This document shows positions 1-5,916 of a stretch of DNA of 6,939 bases, one piece after another (position 1 is the first letter of the stretch; every line of letters starts with the position of its first letter). This DNA is from Robiginitomaculum sp. (GTDB lineage Bacteria > Pseudomonadota > Alphaproteobacteria > Caulobacterales > Maricaulaceae). Where the stretch lies: assembly GCA_002733485.1 (NCBI GenBank), contig NVVU01000009.1, positions 2,779 to 9,717 of the forward strand. The letters are read 5' to 3'. The notes under the pieces are model-generated. The model was not told the origin of the DNA and made no database searches. It was given only the letters and a program-made list of their open reading frames with translations. The position numbers and the translations under genes are program-made.

Positions 1-367
1 CAAAACAGCGGTACGCAAGGAAATGGGGCTGGAAGACGACATGGCATTTTTGTCCATGGACGAGGAAACCGAAGCACTTTTTGACAAAAAAATGGAAGCC
101 GCCAAAGATCTGGGCCCGGCGGCCAGTGTGGCCGATCTGGTCGATCATATCGACTATGTGGTCAAGCTGGTAGGCATTGACCATGTTGGCATTGCCTCTG
201 ACTTTGATGGCGGTGGCAAGATCGAAGGCTGGTGGGATGTGAGCGAAACGCCCAATGTCACCAAAGAGCTGGTCAAGCGCGGCTATAGCCAAGCCGATAT
301 CGAAAAAATATGGGGCGGCAATCTGTTGCGGGTGTTGGCGGCCGTTCAGGCCCGCGCCTATCAATAG
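1..367 (+). CDS. Membrane dipeptidase (peptidase family M19), 3' end only
   Basis: This is the C-terminal 121 codons of an M19 (renal dipeptidase-like) zinc dipeptidase. The frame is open from base 2, so the gene starts outside the window and no start codon inside it should be taken as real. The family signature GIASDFDGGG is encoded at about 191-220; the Asp-rich SDFDG segment carries the conserved active-site Asp of the family. The C-terminal pattern (ETPNVTKELVKRGYS, then WGGNLLRVL) is also typical. The metal-binding His/Glu residues of the N-terminal half lie upstream and cannot be checked. Family members hydrolyse dipeptides and tolerate a D-residue at the C-terminal position, which would suit L-Ala-D-Glu from murein; that substrate is inference. 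Whether it has a signal peptide is unknown. lysA follows after 44 nt on the same strand with no evident terminator, so the two may be co-transcribed. Confidence 0.93.
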   Translation, partial: KTAVRKEMGLEDDMAFLSMDEETEALFDKKMEAAKDLGPAASVADLVDHIDYVVKLVGIDHVGIASDFDGGGKIEGWWDVSETPNVTKELVKRGYSQADIEKIWGGNLLRVLAAVQARAYQ

Positions 368-411
368 GCCGCAGAGCCTGATCCCCGTGCACGCTTAGGG
401 GCTATACACTC

Positions 412-1674
412 ATGCAGTATTTTCAGTATCGATGCGGACAATTGTGCGCCCAGGGCGTTCCACTTGCCCATATTGCCCAAGCGGTCGGCACCCCGGTTTA
501 TATCTATGCCGAGGCGGCGCTGCGTCATAATTACCAGACCTTTGCCAAGGCTAGCGCAGACATGGGTTCGCTGATCGCCTATTCGGTGAAGGCCAATTCC
601 AATCTGGCAGTTTTGTCCTTGCTGGCCTCGCTTGGGGCCGGGGCCGATGTGGTCAGCGGCGGTGAGCTGGAACGCGCCTTGCGCGCCGGGATTGCGCCTG
701 GAAAAATCGTGTTTTCCGGGGTTGGAAAATCCCGGGATGAAATGCGCAAGGCTATAATCGCTGGTATTTATCAGTTCAATATAGAGTCTGTGCCTGAACT
801 GATCGTGCTTAATGATGAGGCCTGTGCGCTGAACACCACGGCCTCTATTGCCTTGCGCATCAATCCGGATGTCAGCGCTGGCGGGCATGAAAAAATATCG
901 ACCGGCAAAGCGGAAAACAAATTTGGCGTAAATATCGACCTGGCCCGGGATGTGTACAAACACGCCCGCGATCTTCCTGGCATAGAAGTGACCGGCGTTG
1001 ATATGCATATCGGTAGCCAGATCGACAGCCTGGCTCCGTTTAAAGCCGCGCTCCTGAAGGCTCTGGACCTGGTTCAGGACTTGCGCCGCGATGGCCATGA
1101 CATTCGCACTTTTGACATGGGGGGCGGCCTGGGCATTGTGTATAATCAGGACGAGGACATCCTGCCCACGGCGGCCGATTATATGGACATGGTCCGTCGG
1201 CACACAAAGGGGCTGGACCTGAAAATGATTTTCGAGCCAGGCCGCGCCATTGCTGGCAATGCGGGGGTGCTGCTCAGCCGCGTGCACTATGTCAAACATG
1301 GCACGGCACGTAATTTTCTGATCCTGGATGCGGCGATGAATGATCTGGCCCGCCCGGCGCTTTATGGTGCCTATCACGCCATCATGCCCGTGATCGAGCC
1401 TGTGAGTGATCAGACCGAAACCTATGATATTGTTGGCCCGGTTTGCGAAACCGGCGATACCTTTGCCACCCATCGACGCCTTAGCGTTATGAAGGGCGGT
1501 GATCTGGTAGTCATGCTATCGGCAGGGGCTTACGGAGCCGTTCAGGCCGGGCAGTATAACACCCGTCCGCTGGTGCCCGAAGTGCTGGTTAAAGATAACC
1601 AGTTTAGCGTTATCCGCACGCGCCCGGACCTTGAGGATATTCTCAAACTGGAAAGCGTGCCGGACTGGCTGTAG
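412..1674 (+). CDS. lysA: Diaminopimelate decarboxylase (PLP-dependent, fold type III)
   Basis: It decarboxylates meso-2,6-diaminopimelate to L-lysine in the cytoplasm, the last step of the DAP lysine pathway. The 420-residue length is normal for the family. An alanine-racemase-like TIM barrel comes first: YSVKAN with the PLP-binding Lys60, HIGSQ at 199-203, the phosphate-binding DMGGG at 235-239, and EPGR at 275-278. The C-terminal beta domain has CETGD at 345-349, whose Cys345 is contributed across the dimer interface in this family, and GAYGAVQAGQYNTRP around Tyr374 and Tyr382. These motifs favour LysA over ornithine or carboxynorspermidine decarboxylases. The ATG at 412 is preceded by AGGG at 397-400, an acceptable but slightly distant Shine-Dalgarno, and the N-terminus (YFQYRCGQL...VGTPVYIY) aligns with the usual LysA start. 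In many alphaproteobacteria lysA follows argH; here it follows an M19 dipeptidase. It converges on the NhaC-type gene with a 41-nt gap. Confidence 0.95.
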   Translation: MQYFQYRCGQLCAQGVPLAHIAQAVGTPVYIYAEAALRHNYQTFAKASADMGSLIAYSVKANSNLAVLSLLASLGAGADVVSGGELERALRAGIAPGKIVFSGVGKSRDEMRKAIIAGIYQFNIESVPELIVLNDEACALNTTASIALRINPDVSAGGHEKISTGKAENKFGVNIDLARDVYKHARDLPGIEVTGVDMHIGSQIDSLAPFKAALLKALDLVQDLRRDGHDIRTFDMGGGLGIVYNQDEDILPTAADYMDMVRRHTKGLDLKMIFEPGRAIAGNAGVLLSRVHYVKHGTARNFLILDAAMNDLARPALYGAYHAIMPVIEPVSDQTETYDIVGPVCETGDTFATHRRLSVMKGGDLVVMLSAGAYGAVQAGQYNTRPLVPEVLVKDNQFSVIRTRPDLEDILKLESVPDWL

Positions 1675-1715
1675 GCTTGTCGAAGAATGGACCGGCGCCA
1701 GCTAAGCACAAAAAT

Positions 1716-3092
1716 CTAAATCATGATCAGGCTGGCAATCACATAGAGCACCAATGTGATACCCCCGGCAAATAACGCATAGGGCAATTGGGTGCGAACA
1801 TGCTCCAATAGGTCGCTGCCACTGGCGATGGCCGAAACCGCTGTGGTGTCTGAAATTGGTGAACAATGGTCGCCAAACACCCCGCCGCCCAAAATAGCCG
1901 ACAGGACCAGTGAGGGCGGCAGGCCTAACGTCTGGATCAGAGGCATACCCAACGGGATCAGTATGGCAAAGGTGCCCCATGATGTTCCCGTGGTAAACGA
2001 GATCAGCGCGCCCGTAATAAAGAGCACCGGTACCACCAGAAACAGCGGCAGATAATCGCCTACCATGCCCGCGATGAATATACCCGTGCCCAGGGTTTTC
2101 AAACTGGCCCCCAGTGCCAGGGAAAAGAGCACAATGGTCACCAGTGGCAAAATTTCGCCCATGCCCTTAAAGCCGGTTTCCACCAGTTGAACATGGCTGA
2201 ATTTACCGCTGAGCAGCATCATGACATAGCCTACCACACAGGCCAATGCCGTGGCGTAGAGCACAGATTTTGAACCGCTACCCTTGGCCAGATCCCCATT
2301 GCCGGTCCATAGCATAAAACCGATCATACCGAACACCATGGTCGCCAGCGGCAGCACCATGAAAAGCGCGTTGGTGGGCGGATATTCGTGCTGGTAATCA
2401 ACCGGTGCGGCTTCGGTTTTGATCTCGGCATCTTTCATCGGGCCATAAACCTTGGTGGTGATCACCGTGTAAAACACGATGGCCAGTGTCACCAGTGCAT
2501 AGAAATTCAGGGGCACCGTGCCCCATAAAATCTGCGCCGCAGACTGTTCCATTTCATAACCGCCAAGCAGTGCCAGGATATAAGCGCCCCAACCGTTCAG
2601 CAGGATCAGGATGCACACAGGCGCACTGGTGCTGTCGATGATATAGGCCAGCCGTGCCCGGCTCATGCCGTATTTGTCAAACAGGCCGCGAGACAAAATC
2701 CCGGCAGTCAGAACGCTGAGATTGGATTCTATAAAAATTATAATGCCGGTCAATGTCGTTAGTAGTCCGACCGATACTTTGCCTCTGGCCAGCCCGCTAT
2801 TGACCAGCTTGTCCACCATGGCGGTTACTCCGCCAGAAACCCGTATAAAGGCCAGCAAGGCTCCGATCAGCAAAGAGAAAATCAGAATGCGGGTATTGCC
2901 CGCATCTGCAAACACCGCCGTAATGCGTTCCAGTGCATTCAGAAAACCGCTTAAAGGCAAAAGCGGTGTTTTATGTGCGATCATCAACACTTCGGAGGTA
3001 AACAGGGACAGAAACAGGGCCAGAATCACTTCCTTGCGCCAGACAACAACAATAATTGCCACCAAAGGCGGTAAAACCGTAAGCCAGCCCAT
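1716..3092 (-). CDS. NhaC-family Na+/H+ antiporter-like secondary transporter
   Basis: A polytopic inner-membrane protein of 458 residues with roughly 11-12 hydrophobic segments. Family hallmarks are GDHCSPISDTT at about 407-417, TGTSWG at about 368-373 and IDSTSAP from residue 152, all typical of the NhaC branch of the ion-transporter superfamily. Members exchange Na+ for H+, but others are carboxylate or amino-acid carriers; for example, the predicted lysine transporter LysW of gammaproteobacteria belongs to this superfamily. The substrate is therefore not fixed by sequence, and its position beside lysA makes an amino acid possible. I chose the ATG at 3090-3092 because AGGGGAA (complement of 3098-3104) lies 5 nt upstream and the protein then opens directly with the first membrane segment (MGWLTVLPPLVAII). 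An in-frame ATG 13 codons earlier (3131) would add a polar stretch without a ribosome site. A soluble loop (about KVYGPMKDAEIKTEAAP) sits mid-protein. It is divergent from the DUF819 gene. Confidence 0.9.
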   Translation of the reverse strand: MGWLTVLPPLVAIIVVVWRKEVILALFLSLFTSEVLMIAHKTPLLPLSGFLNALERITAVFADAGNTRILIFSLLIGALLAFIRVSGGVTAMVDKLVNSGLARGKVSVGLLTTLTGIIIFIESNLSVLTAGILSRGLFDKYGMSRARLAYIIDSTSAPVCILILLNGWGAYILALLGGYEMEQSAAQILWGTVPLNFYALVTLAIVFYTVITTKVYGPMKDAEIKTEAAPVDYQHEYPPTNALFMVLPLATMVFGMIGFMLWTGNGDLAKGSGSKSVLYATALACVVGYVMMLLSGKFSHVQLVETGFKGMGEILPLVTIVLFSLALGASLKTLGTGIFIAGMVGDYLPLFLVVPVLFITGALISFTTGTSWGTFAILIPLGMPLIQTLGLPPSLVLSAILGGGVFGDHCSPISDTTAVSAIASGSDLLEHVRTQLPYALFAGGITLVLYVIASLIMI

Positions 3093-3130
3093 ATATGTTC
3101 CCCTGATAATGTGCGCCTGTTTATGTGGCA

Positions 3131-3152
3131 TCTAATGGTATTAGACAATACC
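3131..3152. promoter_or_regulatory. Putative operator A (overlapping palindromes)
   Basis: TCTAAT (3131-3136) and ATTAGA (3140-3145) form a perfect inverted repeat around GGT. Overlapping it, GGTATT (3137-3142) and AATACC (3147-3152) form a second inverted repeat with a 4-nt spacer. The 10-mer TGGTATTAGA at 3136-3145 recurs exactly, in inverse orientation, at 3203-3212. The site overlaps the likely -10 of the NhaC-type gene, as a repressor operator would. The sequence resembles GntR/HutC-type operators, whose core is often of the form TGGTnTAGACCA, but the regulator is not in the window and the family assignment is a guess. Confidence 0.5.
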
Positions 3153-3167
3153 TTTTCACAAACGCAA
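3140..3167 (-). promoter_or_regulatory. Candidate sigma70-type promoter for the NhaC-type gene
   Basis: Reading the minus strand, TTGCGT (complement of 3162-3167) and TCTAAT (complement of 3140-3145) are separated by 16 nt. The -10 matches TATAAT at five of six bases; the -35 matches TTGACA only in its first three. Transcription would start near 3133 and give a leader of about 40 nt before the ATG at 3092. The -10 lies inside operator A. AT-rich intergenic DNA makes chance matches likely. Confidence 0.35.
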
Positions 3168-3186
3168 GAGGAAGGCAAAACCAATC

Positions 3187-3212
3187 ATTAGATTGCTACC
3201 AATCTAATACCA
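3187..3212. promoter_or_regulatory. Putative operator B (9-bp-arm inverted repeat)
   Basis: ATTAGATTG (3187-3195) and CAATCTAAT (3200-3208) are perfect inverse complements around a 4-nt spacer, CTAC. The right arm continues into TCTAATACCA (3203-3212), the exact inverse complement of the 10-mer in operator A. There is also a direct repeat of ACCAATC at 3180-3186 and 3198-3204. The hairpin is not followed by a T-run and lies upstream of a gene, so a protein-binding site is more likely than a terminator. It sits about 85 nt upstream of the DUF819 start codon. Confidence 0.5.
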
Positions 3213-3222
3213 AAAGTATCTT
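3193..3222 (+). promoter_or_regulatory. Weak candidate promoter for the DUF819-NlpC/P60 pair
   Basis: TTGCTA (3193-3198) and TATCTT (3217-3222) are 18 nt apart and overlap operator B. An alternative is an extended -10, TGGTATGAA, at 3240-3248, which lacks a good -35. Neither is convincing alone. The region must hold a promoter for the + strand pair because the upstream gene is divergent. Confidence 0.25.
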
Positions 3223-3296
3223 CCCCCGTTGCATTTCCATGGTATGAATACGCGACCACGGCGTTTTCTTCTGTCACGGGCATAAGGGTTTTTCCC

Positions 3297-4460
3297 ATGA
3301 TCACTGGCGGCTTTGCCTATCTGGCGGTTCTATTTTTTGTTTGCGGCACGATTGCATGGACGGAAAGCTACAGCAAAGCCCGGCTTTTCAAAGTCTTGCC
3401 CGGCATTGTGATTCTGTACTTTGTAATCATGCTGCTTTCCACTTTCAGGCTGTGGGCTGATACCGACAGCATCACCGCTACTTATAAGGCCCTGAAGGGC
3501 AATCTTCTGCCCGCGATGATTTTCCTGCTTCTGCTCAAGGGCGATATTCGTCAGATTGCCGCCCTGGGCCCGCGCATGCTGACCGCCTTTATTGCCGCCT
3601 CACTGAGCATCGGCATTGGCTTTGTTATTACCTTTTTGATCCTGAAAACCTGGTTGCCCGATACCGCCTGGATGACTTTTGCGGCGCTCAGCGGCAGCTG
3701 GATGGGCGGCACCGGCAATATGGTGGCGGTGCAGGGCGCGCTGAACATTCCTGATGCCAGCATGGGTTATACCCTGTTGATGGATTCCATTGATTATGCC
3801 CTGTGGGTGATGATCCTTCTGGCACTGGTCCCCCATGCGGCCAAGTTCAATATCTGGAGCAAAAGCGATACCAGCCTGATCGAGAAAATCAGCGCAAAGA
3901 TCGAAGCGCGCGCCCAGAAGGATGAGAGCGCAATGAACGCCGCCTCCCTGTTATTCCTGATCGGGGCCGGGCTGATGGCCTCTGCCTTGTCGCAATATGG
4001 AGCGGGGTTTTTGCCAACCTCTGCCTTTTTTTCTCAAACCACATGGACGGTCCTGATCGTCACCGTGCTGGGTGCGCTTGGGGCCATGACGCGGCTGGGG
4101 CGTATCGCCGGGTCCAGCGAGCTGGGTACCATATTGCTTTATGGTATTATTGCGCTGATTGCCTCGCGGGCCAATTTTGCCGAACTGACCCAGGCTCCCC
4201 TCTTTATTATTGCGGGCCTGATGGTCCTCATTTTGCACGGGATGTTTATGCTGGTGGCAGCCAGAATCTTCAAACTTGACCTTTTTTCCTGCGGTGTGGC
4301 CTCGCTGGCAAATATTGGCGGTGTAGCTTCGGCCCCCATTCTGGCGGCGGCCTATTCGCGAGCTCTGATCCCTATCGGTGTTCTTATGGCCATGCTGGGT
4401 TATATTATTGGAACGGGGGGCGGTTTGCTGGTTGGTAAAATCCTCTCTATCTTGTCATGA
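3297..4460 (+). CDS. DUF819 family integral membrane protein (YjcL-like), putative transporter
   Basis: A 387-residue inner-membrane protein with about 11-12 hydrophobic segments, matching the DUF819 family in length and character. The most recognisable motif is SGSWMGGTGN at 132-141, followed by MVAVQGAL. A related small-residue segment, ANIGGVASAP, lies at about 338-347. A charged, soluble stretch (about residues 185-212, rich in Lys, Glu and Ala) separates two hydrophobic halves. Paired Gly-rich segments in two halves are common in secondary transporters with pseudo-repeats; transport by this family is inference and no substrate is established to my knowledge. The ATG at 3297 is supported by AAGGG at 3284-3288, 8 nt upstream, and the first membrane helix starts at once. 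The next gene starts 13 nt after the stop, implying an operon with the NlpC/P60 lipoprotein. Expression is probably controlled from the divergent region with operators A and B. Confidence 0.87.
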   Translation: MITGGFAYLAVLFFVCGTIAWTESYSKARLFKVLPGIVILYFVIMLLSTFRLWADTDSITATYKALKGNLLPAMIFLLLLKGDIRQIAALGPRMLTAFIAASLSIGIGFVITFLILKTWLPDTAWMTFAALSGSWMGGTGNMVAVQGALNIPDASMGYTLLMDSIDYALWVMILLALVPHAAKFNIWSKSDTSLIEKISAKIEARAQKDESAMNAASLLFLIGAGLMASALSQYGAGFLPTSAFFSQTTWTVLIVTVLGALGAMTRLGRIAGSSELGTILLYGIIALIASRANFAELTQAPLFIIAGLMVLILHGMFMLVAARIFKLDLFSCGVASLANIGGVASAPILAAAYSRALIPIGVLMAMLGYIIGTGGGLLVGKILSILS

Positions 4461-4473
4461 TGATGTGCGTGCA

Positions 4474-5886
4474 ATGAAAATGAAAACCCTCCTTCTTGTC
4501 TCGGCGCTGGTGCTTCTGCTATCGGCCTGTGGCAATGACAACAATCAACAGGTCGGCACCGGTATGGGCCTTGATGATCCGTTTGTGTCAGACGTTATCG
4601 GGGTGGAACCCAAGCATTTGAGCGCCGATTTCTGGATCAAGCGCAAGATGGACAAGGTGCTGTTATCACCAGAGAAGATCACTGCCTTTAATGCCCGGAA
4701 CACCGCGCAGGATCCTACGCTTTATAACCTTGCTTCCATGGCAGACGCACTGGGGCGTGATGACATGATCATACGGATGCGCACGGTCAGCCGCATCTCT
4801 AAAAGCCCGCGTATTTATGAGGATGGCACGCCGGTCACGGCGGCAGATTTTGAACGCTATGAGGCCATGCTCAATCTGGGTGCGATCACAGATCAGAACG
4901 CGGTGCGCTTTGCGCTGGCTGTGCGGCGCACATCAATGCGCAGCTATCCGACCCAAGATTTGATTTTCAGTGAAGGCGCACAGGATCGCGATATAGAGCG
5001 CTTTCAGGAATCTGCGCTCTTTCCGGGTGATGCCGTGGCTGTTTTACATACCAGCGCAGATGGGCAATGGGCGCTGGTGCAATCTTATAATTATATCGCC
5101 TGGGTACCCAAAACTGCGATTGCCATGGGCGCGCGTGACGAAGTGCTTGGCTATGCCAGCGACAATAACTTTCTTGTGGTGACCGGGGACAAGGTATTCA
5201 CTGTCTTTAATCCCGATGTGCCACAAGTGTCCGAAGTGCAATTGGACATGGGGGTGCGCTTGGCCTTATCCCGGCCCAAGGCCTTGGCGAATAATCTATA
5301 CGGGCAAAACCCCTATCTTAGCCATATGGTGCTGATGCCGGTGCGCAAAAGTGATGGCACACTGGCGCTGAAACACGCGCTGATCCAGCGCAAAGCTGAT
5401 GTGCATGTGGGCTATCTGCCCTTTACCCGGGAAAACATTATTCGCCAGTCCTTCAAGTTTCTGGGTGAGCGCTATGGCTGGGGCCATCGCTTTAACGGGC
5501 GCGACTGCACCGGCTTTGTCTCGGAAGTGTATAAAAGTTTTGGCATCAAACTGCCGCGCAATTCCGGCGATCAGGGACGCAGCGCCATTGGCATCAATTC
5601 ACGCTATGCCAAAGTCGCCCCCTTGCAGGACAAGATTGACCGGCTGAAACGGGGAAAAGTCGGCGATCTGATCTATATTCCAGGCCATGTTCTGATGCTG
5701 ATCGGCCATGACCAGGGCCAGCCTTACGTCATTCATGATGTGCACGGCCTTGGTTATCTGCAAGACGATGGCACGCTATACAAGGGCACACTGAACGAGG
5801 TCTCTATCACCCCCATGCTGCCCTTGCGCTCCAATGCCGAGCGAAGCTATTTGCAAAGCGCCACCACCATCAAAACGCTTCCTTAG
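4474..5886 (+). CDS. NlpC/P60 lipoprotein with SH3-like domains; probable gamma-D-glutamyl-L-diamino acid endopeptidase (YkfC-like)
   Basis: 470 residues. The N-terminus is a lipoprotein signal (MKMKTLLLVSALVLLLSAC) with lipobox LSAC and lipidated Cys19; Gly follows, so outer-membrane sorting is likely. Domains: an N-terminal stabilising region (about 30-140), a first SH3b domain (about 145-215) with the typical RRTSMRSYPT opening, a second SH3b domain (about 230-318), then NlpC/P60 (about 322-460). The catalytic Cys345 lies in GRDCTGF after YGWG (334-337), His405 in PGHVLMLIG, and the third polar residue is probably His421. This architecture matches YkfC and relatives, which cut gamma-D-Glu-meso-DAP in peptides with a free N-terminal L-Ala, the first SH3 domain blocking longer substrates. 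The frame is open further upstream into the DUF819 gene, but ATG 4474 (or 4480) gives a clean signal peptide. No clear Shine-Dalgarno is present, so coupling to DUF819 translation is likely. It converges on the serine hydrolase with 30 nt between. Confidence 0.92.
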   Translation: MKMKTLLLVSALVLLLSACGNDNNQQVGTGMGLDDPFVSDVIGVEPKHLSADFWIKRKMDKVLLSPEKITAFNARNTAQDPTLYNLASMADALGRDDMIIRMRTVSRISKSPRIYEDGTPVTAADFERYEAMLNLGAITDQNAVRFALAVRRTSMRSYPTQDLIFSEGAQDRDIERFQESALFPGDAVAVLHTSADGQWALVQSYNYIAWVPKTAIAMGARDEVLGYASDNNFLVVTGDKVFTVFNPDVPQVSEVQLDMGVRLALSRPKALANNLYGQNPYLSHMVLMPVRKSDGTLALKHALIQRKADVHVGYLPFTRENIIRQSFKFLGERYGWGHRFNGRDCTGFVSEVYKSFGIKLPRNSGDQGRSAIGINSRYAKVAPLQDKIDRLKRGKVGDLIYIPGHVLMLIGHDQGQPYVIHDVHGLGYLQDDGTLYKGTLNEVSITPMLPLRSNAERSYLQSATTIKTLP

Positions 5887-5916
5887 GCTAAAACGGATTG
5901 ATGCGTAATATGACGG

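Noticed and set aside
361..1473. A 370-codon open frame on the minus strand opposite lysA
   Set aside because: It lies fully antisense to a well-supported lysA, its product (His-, Arg- and Gly-rich, no domain) looks like a GC-driven shadow, and it ignores the strand of the real gene.
1675..1715. Possible bidirectional terminator between the convergent lysA and NhaC-type genes
   Set aside because: Only short 4-6 bp complementarities (around GGCGCC) were found and no convincing stem followed by a T-run.
2665..3135. A 156-codon + strand open frame opposite the start of the NhaC-type gene
   Set aside because: Antisense to a membrane protein; the product has no recognisable fold or ribosome site and reflects codon bias of the real gene.
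3187..3208. The 9-bp inverted repeat as an intrinsic terminator
   Set aside because: It is AT-rich, lacks a T-run on either side, and lies between two divergent promoters where no transcript needs to end.
3093..3296. A lysine or other riboswitch in the leaders of the divergent genes
   Set aside because: The leader of the NhaC-type gene would be only about 40 nt, and the other side shows no conserved multi-stem architecture; short palindromes fit protein binding better.
4378..4473. An upstream extension of the NlpC/P60 frame into the DUF819 gene (start at 4378)
   Set aside because: It would put 32 extra residues before a perfect lipoprotein signal peptide and overlap the DUF819 gene by more than 80 nt. 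The ATG at 4474 explains the export signal.
5887..5916. Possible terminator between the convergent NlpC/P60 and serine hydrolase genes
   Set aside because: The 30-nt gap shows no stem-loop that I can support.
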